The translations under genes were made by a program, and so were the position numbers. This document shows, in pieces, positions 5,869-13,006 of a stretch of 13,335 nt of DNA. Under the pieces are notes generated by a model. That model was not told the DNA's origin, did not search any database, and worked only from the letters and a program-made list of their open reading frames with translations. Each line of letters starts with the position of its first letter. The first letter of the stretch is position 1. The stretch is from Cuniculiplasma sp052315315 (GTDB taxonomy: Archaea; Thermoplasmatota; Thermoplasmata; Thermoplasmatales; Thermoplasmataceae): positions 1 to 13,335 of the forward strand of contig JBLSDE010000039.1 of the NCBI GenBank assembly GCA_052315315.1. The letters run 5' to 3'.

Positions 5869-6722
5869 AGTACGAATATGCAGGTCTTGAGTTAAGATAC
5901 ATTGTGCTTGCTGTATCAGGTCTGGTCGTTTTCATAATGCTATTCCTGGGATTTTTCATAAAGGTTGCTTCAATTGATCCTCTGGTTCACCCATTAACGG
6001 TCAGTTCAATTTCACTTATCATCATATTTCTTCCATTTGGATTGGCCGATTTTGCGGAAGTAAAAAGGAAGGAGGAGGCAGAAAGGAGATTACCTGACTT
6101 TCTGAGGGATCTTGCTGGTCACACCAATTTTGGTACTCCAATGTCTGAGGCCATACTAAGAAGTGCAGAAGTTAATTACGGTCCCTTATCAGAGGAGGTA
6201 AACCAGATTGCGGGTATGATAAGGCTGGGAATTCCAGTAGAAACTGCACTGGATGATTTCGGAAAGAGACTTAAATCGGAAACCATAATTAGAGTTGGTA
6301 AGATCATTAAAAAGGCCAGTGAATCTGGAAGCAATACCTCTGACGTTATATCATTGATATCAAGTTTTACCACTCAAACATATCTTATGAGAGAAAGCAG
6401 GTTTGCAGATATGAGGAGTTATTCTACAACAATGGCAGTCTCATTCGGAGTTTTCCTCTTTGTCATTATAATGCTCGATCTGTTCTTCTTCCCTCAGATT
6501 GCTGGGCAATCTTTGGGTGGTTCGGGGGCCACTCTGAATATAAAGTCATCATCCTTTGGTCTTATTGAAAGAATATTCAGCGCGGGAATTATAATTCAGA
6601 GTGTAGCCAGCGGTCTAATATCCGGTGTTTTCAGAGATGGAAGGCTGGTTTCAGGTTCTCTTGTATCGGGAATCCTGGTGTTCATCAGTATGGTTGTACT
6701 TTTAATAGTGGGGGTGATGTAA
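5865..6722 (+). CDS. Type II secretion F-domain platform membrane protein, second subunit (FlaJ/TadC-like)
   Basis: A 285-residue protein with membrane helices at about 12-33 and 43-62. The cytoplasmic T2SF domain contains RRLPDFLRDLAGHTNFGTPM near 75-95, the usual xxLPxxLxxLaxxxxxGxxm signature. Three hydrophobic segments follow, at about 186-206, 233-255 and 262-284. The final block, IIQSVASGLISGVFRDGRLV and on through SGSLVSGILVF, closely resembles the end of archaeal FlaJ-type proteins. The start is well supported by a strong Shine-Dalgarno-like GAGGTGG before the ATG. With its upstream partner it would form a heteromeric platform, as TadB and TadC do, in place of a single fused FlaJ. Confidence 0.9.
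   Translation: MKYEYAGLELRYIVLAVSGLVVFIMLFLGFFIKVASIDPLVHPLTVSSISLIIIFLPFGLADFAEVKRKEEAERRLPDFLRDLAGHTNFGTPMSEAILRSAEVNYGPLSEEVNQIAGMIRLGIPVETALDDFGKRLKSETIIRVGKIIKKASESGSNTSDVISLISSFTTQTYLMRESRFADMRSYSTTMAVSFGVFLFVIIMLDLFFFPQIAGQSLGGSGATLNIKSSSFGLIERIFSAGIIIQSVASGLISGVFRDGRLVSGSLVSGILVFISMVVLLIVGVM
6710..6719 (+). promoter_or_regulatory. Strong Shine-Dalgarno of the second ATPase gene
   Basis: gggggtgatg immediately precedes the TAA-ATG junction at 6720-6725. It matches the archaeal 16S anti-Shine-Dalgarno core GGTGAT, and it overlaps the final codons of the upstream gene. This fixes the ATG at 6723 and indicates re-initiation by ribosomes finishing the platform gene. Confidence 0.7.
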
Positions 6723-8321
6723 ATGAAATTATTACCAAGTAGCAGTAAGAAGAAGAGATCACGAAGACCTGGTAGAAAATACGGGTCTAAGCAGGTTGTA
6801 ACAAGGCTGAGATACCCAAAGCGAACAGGCGAGGATAAGCTATTCGAAGAAATAATTCCGGGGAAGGTGTTTGCAAGGGTATATTTTGACAGGGCAAGTT
6901 CCATATTTAAATACGAGGTAGACGAGCCGGAACTTAAGGAGAGAACCATGCGATTATACCAGAAGCTGGTTCTGGAATTTATAAAAGCACTAACAGATCC
7001 CGAGAATAAAGAGATGAGCAGCATAACAAAGGAAGCTGCGGCAGACAAATTTATTTCAGCCATTAGGGAAACCGGATCTTTCACAATGGAAGAGATGGAT
7101 TCTATTTCATATTTCGTGGAAAGAGATATAGTTGGTTTTGGAAAGATCGATGCACTCATGAAGGATCCTAATATAGAAGATATCTCCTGTGATATGCCAG
7201 GAATTCCTGTTTTCGTATTTCATAAATCTTTCGGATATATACCCACCAACATAATTTATGAAGATGAAATCGAACTGGAAACCTTTGTAAAAAAAATATT
7301 GCAGGATGTTGGGAGACACATATCTATCGCTAACCCCATAGTTGATGCCACACTTCTTGACGGCTCAAGAATATCCTGTTCCATAGGGAGGTATGTAACT
7401 AACAAAGGGTCATCATTCACCATTAGAAAATTCAAGGAAGAACCTTTGACTCCAATCGATCTTATACAGAGGAATCTGGGTAGTGCAAGAACATTTGCAT
7501 ATTTCTGGGTTCTGACTGAATACGGCGGAAATGTTATGGTTGTGGGAGGTACCGCAACCGGAAAGACAACACTTATGAATGCTATCCTGCTTTTCATACC
7601 GTCTCAAAAGAAGATAGTATCAATTGAGGATACAAGGGAAATAAATCTAATTCATGAAAACTGGGTGCCCATGGTTACAAGAACCGGATACGGAAAGTTA
7701 GATCCTGAGACAGGAAAAAGAAATGGGGAAATTGACATGTTCGATCTCCTGACAATAACCATGAGGCAGAGGCCAAGTTATGTCATAGTGGGAGAGGTAA
7801 GGGGTGCTGAAGCCTTCACTCTGTTCCAGGCAATGTCCATAGGAAGATACGTATATGGAACATTTCACGCAGATGATATAAGTACATTTATACACAGAAT
7901 GGAGTCGAAGCCAATAAATGTACCAAGAAACCTCCTTCTCACACTGGATGTGGCAGTAATTCTACAGAATGTTATTGATGAGAAAGGATCCAGAAGGAGA
8001 ATCAAAACAGTATCCGAAATAGCCGGACAGGACGAATCCACGAAGGATATTGTTATCAATAATGTATTCACATTAAACGAGATCTCAGATACCCAGGTGT
8101 ATTCCGGCTTCAGTTACACCCTTAAGAGGATTGCAGAGAAAGAGGGGAAATATGAAGCGGAGCTTGAAAGAGAGGTGGAAATAAGAACCATGGTACTGGA
8201 AAAGATGATCGAAAAGGGTGTGAACAATTACAAGGATTTCTACAACGTGGTCAATCTTTTCTACAAGGACAGAAAGAGAGTTTTTGCAGCATTGGAAATG
8301 GAAGAGGAGATTCAGGCCTGA
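6723..8321 (+). CDS. Type II/IV secretion-system ATPase, second copy
   Basis: A 532-residue paralogue of the ATPase at 3323. The basic N-terminal tail (KKKRSRRPGRK) is followed by the N-domain motif FGKIDALMKDPNIEDISCDM, Walker A GGTATGKT (275-282), IEDTREI, Walker B YVIVGEVRG (353-361) and GRYVYGTFHAD (374-384) in place of the usual GH...HAD. Motif positions are within two residues of those in the first copy, so the pair arose by duplication of a whole gene. The first His of the His box is Arg and the Walker A interior is TAT rather than VPGV, so kinetics may differ from the partner; the lysine, Walker B Glu and distal His are kept. It starts directly after the previous stop, and its end overlaps the convergent antiporter gene by 10 bases. 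It could form mixed hexamers, or act as an opposing (retraction) motor; both are inference. Confidence 0.92.
   Translation: MKLLPSSSKKKRSRRPGRKYGSKQVVTRLRYPKRTGEDKLFEEIIPGKVFARVYFDRASSIFKYEVDEPELKERTMRLYQKLVLEFIKALTDPENKEMSSITKEAAADKFISAIRETGSFTMEEMDSISYFVERDIVGFGKIDALMKDPNIEDISCDMPGIPVFVFHKSFGYIPTNIIYEDEIELETFVKKILQDVGRHISIANPIVDATLLDGSRISCSIGRYVTNKGSSFTIRKFKEEPLTPIDLIQRNLGSARTFAYFWVLTEYGGNVMVVGGTATGKTTLMNAILLFIPSQKKIVSIEDTREINLIHENWVPMVTRTGYGKLDPETGKRNGEIDMFDLLTITMRQRPSYVIVGEVRGAEAFTLFQAMSIGRYVYGTFHADDISTFIHRMESKPINVPRNLLLTLDVAVILQNVIDEKGSRRRIKTVSEIAGQDESTKDIVINNVFTLNEISDTQVYSGFSYTLKRIAEKEGKYEAELEREVEIRTMVLEKMIEKGVNNYKDFYNVVNLFYKDRKRVFAALEMEEEIQA
8312..8321. other. Palindrome TCAGGCCTGA holding both convergent stop codons
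   Basis: This perfect 10-bp palindrome contains the TGA of the second ATPase (8319-8321) on the plus strand and the TGA of the antiporter (8312-8314) on the minus strand. The two operons therefore end inside each other with no intergenic space. No T-rich terminator is evident in the first 50 bases beyond either stop. Confidence 0.85.
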
Positions 8322-9607
8322 TTTGCCTCTTGAATCTCCGGCAGAAGCCTGTTAGCTACGGTTGGAATATACACTGTCTGAAACAGTATGGAAAGAAGAA
8401 CGATAAAGGTCACATTTACCTCAATAATCGGTCCCCAGGTCAGCAGCAATTTATTTCCGGAAGCAAGACCTATGGCATAGGGTATGGACGATTCAACAAC
8501 TGAGACTACACCACGGGGTCCTGATAGAGCAATAAAGAGTTTTGTCCTCCAGCTGTTAAGTGTATTCCTGTTTTTCTTTCTGGCTGGAGGGAGGGATGTG
8601 AAGACTGCAATAGGTCTAACCACGAACATTACTATTATGGAAAGAATAAAACCCTGAATGAAGTAAGACTGAAAATCACTCATAGTTATAATGCTCCCCA
8701 CGAGAATGAATATGAATCCCTGAGCCAGAAATGATAAATTTTCCTGAAAATTTGCCTCTCTGGACCAGAATATACTCCTGTCCGAAAAATTCCCTACAAT
8801 CGCTCCTGTGGCTATTATGGCAGGAAATGGGGTCACTCCAAAACCTTCAAGGATGGTGAGCTCAAACAGGATAACTCCCAACAGGAGACCCACAATCAAA
8901 TTTTCAAAATTAAGAAGCTTGTTCAGATAGATTATGCCAAAGCCTATAACTATTCCAAAACTCGATGGGACGATTATCTGAATTAGCAGGAAAAATGGAA
9001 TCGCAGGATAGAATCCAACAAAGGATGTTACAGAATTGAAAAGTGATGAAAATGATGATCCCGAATATATCAAAGATATGGCCAGGGTTACCATAATTAT
9101 TGCCAGAGGATCATTAAAAAGGCTCTCTCCTACAAGAGTTCCTGAATAATCGTCGCTCATCTTTATTTTCTTGAATAGGGGTATGAGTGTTGAAGGGTCT
9201 GTGGGAGAGATTATGGAACCGAAGAGAAATCCCACTATAAAGGGAGCCCCAGTTACAAGAGAGAAGAGCAATCCGGCCACGACAGCAGTCATAAGCATTC
9301 CTATTGTATTCAATGATATTATGCCCCTCAGGAATTTTCTCAGTATACGAAAATTAATATTATGAGATTCATAATAAAGTATAACAACAAGCCCAAGAAC
9401 ACCAACTCCAAATCCTGCAAAATTGTTTACCAGATAGGTTGCATAGGAGTGATTTATGACCCCCAGGACAGGTCCGAAGAAGAGTCCAAGACCTATAAGT
9501 ATTGGTATCTCCACCAGGGAAGCTTTTCTTGCAATAGGTATGGAAAATGAAGCAATTATCAGTATAAGACTGAGTTGAATAAAATCCGTATCCTGAAAAA
9601 AGCTCAT
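8312..9607 (-). CDS. Na+/H+ antiporter, CPA1 (NhaP-like) family
   Basis: A 431-residue, very hydrophobic protein, with about 12 membrane segments by eye and no long C-terminal tail. It has the CPA1 signatures GSIISPTDPSTL (about 130-141) and GESLFNDPLAI (about 160-170), where the Asn-Asp pair is the ion- and proton-binding site of electroneutral NhaP-type exchangers. A later GPRGVVSVVESSIP segment matches the conserved Arg-containing helix near the C-terminus. It should exchange cytoplasmic Na+ (or K+) for H+ and serve pH and ion homeostasis. It is the last gene of the cofactor operon, starting 5 bases after nadE stops. A purine-rich AGGAGAAG lies about 13 bases before the ATG. Transport direction in an acidophile cannot be read from sequence. 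Confidence 0.9.
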   Translation of the reverse strand: MSFFQDTDFIQLSLILIIASFSIPIARKASLVEIPILIGLGLFFGPVLGVINHSYATYLVNNFAGFGVGVLGLVVILYYESHNINFRILRKFLRGIISLNTIGMLMTAVVAGLLFSLVTGAPFIVGFLFGSIISPTDPSTLIPLFKKIKMSDDYSGTLVGESLFNDPLAIIMVTLAISLIYSGSSFSSLFNSVTSFVGFYPAIPFFLLIQIIVPSSFGIVIGFGIIYLNKLLNFENLIVGLLLGVILFELTILEGFGVTPFPAIIATGAIVGNFSDRSIFWSREANFQENLSFLAQGFIFILVGSIITMSDFQSYFIQGFILSIIVMFVVRPIAVFTSLPPARKKNRNTLNSWRTKLFIALSGPRGVVSVVESSIPYAIGLASGNKLLLTWGPIIEVNVTFIVLLSILFQTVYIPTVANRLLPEIQEANQA

Positions 9608-9612
9608 CTTTT

Positions 9613-10326
9613 CTATACTTCTCCTGGACTATATGGTAAGTTTCTTTTGTGCAAGCTTTTTAAATAGAGTTCCTTGACTCTTACCGAAACAGGGTCATTT
9701 CCAAAATCACCGTTTTTTCTGAAATATTCAATTGCTCTATCTATTTCAGTGTATGTGAAGCCAAGTTCGTCCTCGTCCTTCTGGCCCTCCCATAAACCGG
9801 CAGTTGGGGGTTTCTCTATTATTGAACCTGGGACACCCAATCTCTTTGCCTCCTCCCTGACCTCGGTTTTTGTAAGATTTATGATTGGTTCAATATCAAC
9901 ACCACCGTCACCGTATTTTGTAAAGTAACCGGTAATTAATTCTGTATAATTTGTTGTTCCAATAACAAGTCCATTGTTTACGTTTGCGTAATAATAAAGC
10001 AGAATCATTCGGGCTCTCGATTTTATATTCCCAATTGCCGTCTTTGATTGAGGGTTCAGTAATTTAACATAAGCATCCAATATTTGGCTTATATTGATTG
10101 TTTCCACCTTTACTGAAAAGGTCTGTGATAATTTTTTTATATCCTCATAATCTGTTGATGGTGTATTGTTATCCGGCATAAAGTAAGCCTTTATCCTGTC
10201 CTTGTTGATTGTTTGTGAAAGGAAAGCCAGAACCAGGGAACTGTCAATTCCTCCGCTCAAACCCAAAATTGCATTCTTATCAGCTAATTTTTCCCTCAAA
10301 AAATTAGAAATATACTCGTAAGTCAA
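9613..10326 (-). CDS. nadE: NH3-dependent NAD+ synthetase
   Basis: A 237-residue protein that makes the final step of NAD biosynthesis, amidating deamido-NAD with ammonia and ATP in the cytoplasm. The ATP-pyrophosphatase loop is LSGGIDSS (23-30). Further landmarks are GTTNYTELITGYFTKYGDGG in the middle and the EKPPTAGLWEGQKDEDELG loop, both characteristic of NadE. There is no glutaminase domain, so free ammonia is the nitrogen donor. The start is a TTG at 10326, because an in-frame TGA lies three codons upstream and no later Met precedes the ATP loop. An 87-base gap separates it from folD and contains a TATA-like box and a palindrome, so it may have its own promoter in addition to read-through. 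The antiporter gene follows after 5 bases. Confidence 0.95.
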   Translation of the reverse strand: MTYEYISNFLREKLADKNAILGLSGGIDSSLVLAFLSQTINKDRIKAYFMPDNNTPSTDYEDIKKLSQTFSVKVETINISQILDAYVKLLNPQSKTAIGNIKSRARMILLYYYANVNNGLVIGTTNYTELITGYFTKYGDGGVDIEPIINLTKTEVREEAKRLGVPGSIIEKPPTAGLWEGQKDEDELGFTYTEIDRAIEYFRKNGDFGNDPVSVRVKELYLKSLHKRNLPYSPGEV

Positions 10327-10355
10327 TTCAGATCAGTAATTGGTATGTCATTTTA

Positions 10356-10370
10356 CAATAATTATTTATT
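10356..10370 (-). promoter_or_regulatory. Possible promoter of nadE and the antiporter gene
   Basis: On the minus strand aataaataattattg lies 30-44 bases before the TTG of nadE. This would give a leader of roughly 5-15 bases. The wider folD-nadE gap, compared with 1-5 bases at two other junctions of the operon, supports a separate start here. Confidence 0.35.
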
Positions 10371-10384
10371 GGAGATTATCCAAT

Positions 10385-10400
10385 TGAAATTTTAATTTCA
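10385..10400. promoter_or_regulatory. AT-rich perfect inverted repeat upstream of nadE
   Basis: TGAAATTTTAATTTCA has 7-bp perfect arms around a 2-base centre. The centre is too small for an RNA hairpin loop, so it resembles a dimeric regulator site more than a terminator. It lies directly upstream of the nadE TATA-like box. In this AT-rich gap chance is a real alternative. Confidence 0.35.
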
Positions 10401-10413
10401 TTTTACAAAGAAT

Positions 10414-11277
10414 TCAGAATTTGAGCCTGTCTTCTATTCGCTCCATTGCCAACTTCATAAAATTATTCATCACTACGCTTGTAGTAACAGGACCAACACC
10501 ACCAGGAACAGGTGTCAGGAAAGCGGCATAACCGTTAAGTTCTTCCTGAACGCAATCTCCAGTTACTCCATTGTCAGTGTTAATTATTCCAACATCTATC
10601 ACTGCTGCCCCTTCCTTGATATAATCTTTCCCCAAATATCCCGCTTTGCCAGTGGCTGTTACAACAACATCGCTTCTACTTGTTATTTCTCTTAAATTTT
10701 CAGTCTTACTGTGGCAAACGGATACAGTATAGTCTCTGTTCAGAAGTGCGGCAGCCAGTGGTCTTCCTATAATATTGCTTCTGTTTACTATGCAAACGTG
10801 TTTTCCAAATCTGTCGCCAAGGGATTCTATGATCCTCATAGCAGCATCGGCTGTTGCGGGTATAAGAACCCTCTCTCCCATAATATTTCTACCCATATTC
10901 TTCACATTTGCCCCTTCAACATCCAGGTAGTCCGGAACTATATTCTCTATTTCTCCAGGATTTATCCACTTTGGAAGTGGCCTTTCCACAATTATTCCAT
11001 CAGGATTAAGATCCTTGAGTGTATTCTCCAGATATTCCAGTGGATTGAAATTGTTTTCAGGTTGGGGTACATTTATTGAAACTGCTTCAATGTCCAGATT
11101 ATTGGCCTTTCTAATTTTGCTTCTTCCGTAAATGCTCGCCTCTTCAGTTCCTGATGGATCAACTATTGCAAAAAGTGGTTTTCTTCCCCTTATGTTTTTA
11201 AATCTTTCTGACAATCTCTTTGATTCTGCATCTATACCTCTGGCAAACTCTCTTCCGTTAAATATTTCAGTTTTCAA
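10414..11277 (-). CDS. folD: Bifunctional methylene-tetrahydrofolate dehydrogenase/cyclohydrolase
   Basis: A 287-residue cytoplasmic enzyme of one-carbon metabolism. It oxidises 5,10-methylene-THF to 5,10-methenyl-THF with NAD(P) and hydrolyses that to 10-formyl-THF. The catalytic Tyr50 and Lys54 sit in EASIYGRSKIRK, the dinucleotide domain shows VNRSNIIGRPLAAAL, and the C-terminus has the signature TPVPGGVGPVTTSVV. Two catalytic positions differ from the E. coli/human pattern. IVERPLP has Glu98 where the usual motif is VQLPLP (Gln98), and LDVEG has Glu121 where KDVDG carries Asp121. The start is a TTG at 11277, one base after the glucose dehydrogenase stop, with a good Shine-Dalgarno (AAGGTGGT) before it, so the two genes are translationally coupled. 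Confidence 0.95.
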   Translation of the reverse strand: MKTEIFNGREFARGIDAESKRLSERFKNIRGRKPLFAIVDPSGTEEASIYGRSKIRKANNLDIEAVSINVPQPENNFNPLEYLENTLKDLNPDGIIVERPLPKWINPGEIENIVPDYLDVEGANVKNMGRNIMGERVLIPATADAAMRIIESLGDRFGKHVCIVNRSNIIGRPLAAALLNRDYTVSVCHSKTENLREITSRSDVVVTATGKAGYLGKDYIKEGAAVIDVGIINTDNGVTGDCVQEELNGYAAFLTPVPGGVGPVTTSVVMNNFMKLAMERIEDRLKF

Positions 11278-11278
11278 T

Positions 11279-12358
11279 TTACCACCTTATTACGCTTTTA
11301 ATTTCTCCATCTGGTTTTTTCTTGAACTGTTGAAGATCACCAGGATCGTAATATCCCGTTATCATGTCTTTCAGAATATCTCCGTATTTTCTGTGCCATT
11401 TTGACAAATAATCCAGGGCTTTGATATAATGGATTCTTGCTGCATCCACCGATCCCGCGATTGTTATATTTCTTTCTACAATGAAATCTATGTCAACACC
11501 GGTAATAGTTGCCTTAGGAGCTTTTTCATTGGTTCCGAAAAGAATTGCAATACCATTATAGTTCAATCTTTTCATATAGTTGAAAACTGTTCCTGGATCA
11601 CCACTTGTGTCAATGAGAAGATCTATGGATAATTTTTCCAGAAGTCCTCCCTTTTCAGACGAGCAAAGGAAGTTGACTCCAAAGGCTTGGCACATGTCCA
11701 TTTTGTTCTTCTCAATTGGGTGTCTGTTCATAATGTATGTTTCAAAGCCATAATCCCTGCTCAGTAGGGAATACAGAAACGCCTCTGATCCTGTTCCAAT
11801 TATGAGGGCTTTCTTATCTTCCAGGGTGGATGAACTGTTATTATAAATAAATCTGGTCGATATTCGTTCAAATACTTCAAATGCCTTAACAACATTTTTT
11901 GTGGGTTCGGTGAGAACCGCAATATCGCCCATGGAACGATCTGAAACTTTTACAAGATTATGGTCATAGTCCTTAAATTCTTCCCTCATGAATCCGTGAA
12001 GTCCAGTGATTCCAGCTTCGTGCTTATCTCCATCGGAACAGTTATCTGGTCTCCCAATTAAACAGTTAGGGCATTTTCCCGGTCTTCTCACAAGGGGTAC
12101 CACAAGGTCACCAGACTTAAATTCTTCAGATTCAGATTCGACCACCTCACACAGGGATTCGTGACCGATTACCAAAAAATCGTATCCGTCGGGATTGTAC
12201 GCGAATGAAAGACTTCCATCCACAATACCCCTGTCCGTACCGCATATTCCTGTCAGCACCGGTCTAATTTTTACATTTCCCTCTTCATTCAGTTTCACGC
12301 TTTTAAAATCTATCCCTCCAGTTGGGGCGTGGGTGTAATATGCCTTCACGTTTTCCAT
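11279..12358 (-). CDS. gdh: Zn-dependent glucose 1-dehydrogenase (MDR family)
   Basis: A 359-residue medium-chain dehydrogenase of the archaeal glucose dehydrogenase type, first step of the non-phosphorylating Entner-Doudoroff pathway (glucose to gluconolactone, mostly with NADP). Catalytic zinc ligands are visible as Cys39 in GICGTD and His66-Glu67 in GHES. A structural-zinc lobe is marked by Cys96, Cys99 and Cys107 in GKCPNCLIGRPDNC. KHEAGITGLHGFMREE and LTEPTKNVVKAFE match the Sulfolobus/Thermoplasma enzymes. The Rossmann loop is GTGSEA (188-193), and the Asn-Arg-His at 211-213 after the second strand would suit the NADP phosphate. A related sugar or alcohol dehydrogenase specificity cannot be excluded. 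A TATA-like box in the 33-base gap after ribA could give it a leaderless start of its own. The stop lies one base before folD. Confidence 0.9.
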   Translation of the reverse strand: MENVKAYYTHAPTGGIDFKSVKLNEEGNVKIRPVLTGICGTDRGIVDGSLSFAYNPDGYDFLVIGHESLCEVVESESEEFKSGDLVVPLVRRPGKCPNCLIGRPDNCSDGDKHEAGITGLHGFMREEFKDYDHNLVKVSDRSMGDIAVLTEPTKNVVKAFEVFERISTRFIYNNSSSTLEDKKALIIGTGSEAFLYSLLSRDYGFETYIMNRHPIEKNKMDMCQAFGVNFLCSSEKGGLLEKLSIDLLIDTSGDPGTVFNYMKRLNYNGIAILFGTNEKAPKATITGVDIDFIVERNITIAGSVDAARIHYIKALDYLSKWHRKYGDILKDMITGYYDPGDLQQFKKKPDGEIKSVIRW

Positions 12359-12380
12359 GGAAGTTCAGTCCTTTTATTGT

Positions 12381-12391
12381 AAAAAATATTT
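12381..12391 (-). promoter_or_regulatory. Possible internal TATA box of the glucose dehydrogenase gene
   Basis: On the minus strand aaatatttttt lies 23-33 bases before the ATG at 12358, inside the short ribA-gdh gap. It would allow expression independent of ribA, starting near the ATG. An AAGGA about 14 bases before the ATG is an alternative signal for a leadered message. Confidence 0.4.
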
Positions 12392-12970
12392 CTAAAGTTG
12401 ATGTCCCATTTTTTCCTTTTTAGTCATCAGATAGAATTTATTGAATTCGGTTGCCTGGCTTTTCATTGGTATTCTTCCGCTTACCTTAATTCCATTTTCC
12501 TCAAGAAAGTGTATCTTTTCTGGATTGTTTGTCATAAGTTTTACAGATTTTACTCTAAAATATTTCAAAACATCAACTGCATATGTATAGTCTCTTCTGT
12601 CTGCGGGGAGCCCAAGCTTTAAGTTCGCTTCAACAGTATCATAGCCCTGTTCCTGCAAACTGTAAGCCTTTATTTTGTTTACCAAACCTATTCCTCTACC
12701 TTCCTGTCTCAAATAAATTAGCATTCCATAGGGCTGTTCTCCCAGGTATACCAGGGATTTTAACAACTGATCTCTGCAATCACATCTCTTAGAGCCAAAT
12801 ACATCTCCAGTCAGGCACTCGCTATGTATCCTCAGGGGCACATTTTCCTTTCCAGTAACATCCCCCTTAACTATAACTGCATTTTCATTATTTTCGCCAT
12901 CGTCGAAGGTGTAAATATCAAAGTCACCTGCCAGAGTTGGCAATTTTGCTTTTGCTGCTAATGTAATCAT
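12392..12970 (-). CDS. ribA: GTP cyclohydrolase II
   Basis: A 192-residue enzyme, close to the 196 of E. coli RibA. It opens GTP to 2,5-diamino-6-ribosylamino-pyrimidinone phosphate, formate and pyrophosphate, the first step of riboflavin synthesis. The zinc site is complete: Cys52, Cys63 and Cys65 in HSECLTGDVFGSKRCDC. The GTP-binding RQEGRGIGL (88-96), catalytic Tyr103 in KIKAYSLQ, the GYDTVEANLKLG segment and the LMTNNPEK motif follow in order. No DHBP synthase domain is fused to it. Many archaea instead use the unrelated ArfA (GTP cyclohydrolase III), so a bacterial-type RibA is a lineage marker. It is the first gene of the minus-strand run and has a TATA-like box 26-36 bases before its ATG. 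Confidence 0.96.
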   Translation of the reverse strand: MITLAAKAKLPTLAGDFDIYTFDDGENNENAVIVKGDVTGKENVPLRIHSECLTGDVFGSKRCDCRDQLLKSLVYLGEQPYGMLIYLRQEGRGIGLVNKIKAYSLQEQGYDTVEANLKLGLPADRRDYTYAVDVLKYFRVKSVKLMTNNPEKIHFLEENGIKVSGRIPMKSQATEFNKFYLMTKKEKMGHQL

Positions 12971-12995
12971 TTTCTCTCACTTTATGATTTGTTCG

Positions 12996-13006
12996 TTATA
13001 TTAAAA
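12996..13006 (-). promoter_or_regulatory. TATA box of ribA and the cofactor operon
   Basis: On the minus strand ttttaatataa lies 26-36 bases before the ATG at 12970, in position for a leaderless or very short-leader transcript. It is the main promoter candidate for the five-gene run ending at 8312. No riboswitch-like structure fits between it and the ATG. Confidence 0.5.

Noticed and set aside
6596..7159. 187-codon minus-strand open frame
   Set aside because: It is antisense to two clearly coding pilus genes and spans their junction, is serine-rich and low in complexity as expected of a shadow frame, and has no promoter or ribosome site.
10711..11079. 122-codon plus-strand open frame
   Set aside because: It is entirely antisense to folD, and its translation resembles no protein family.
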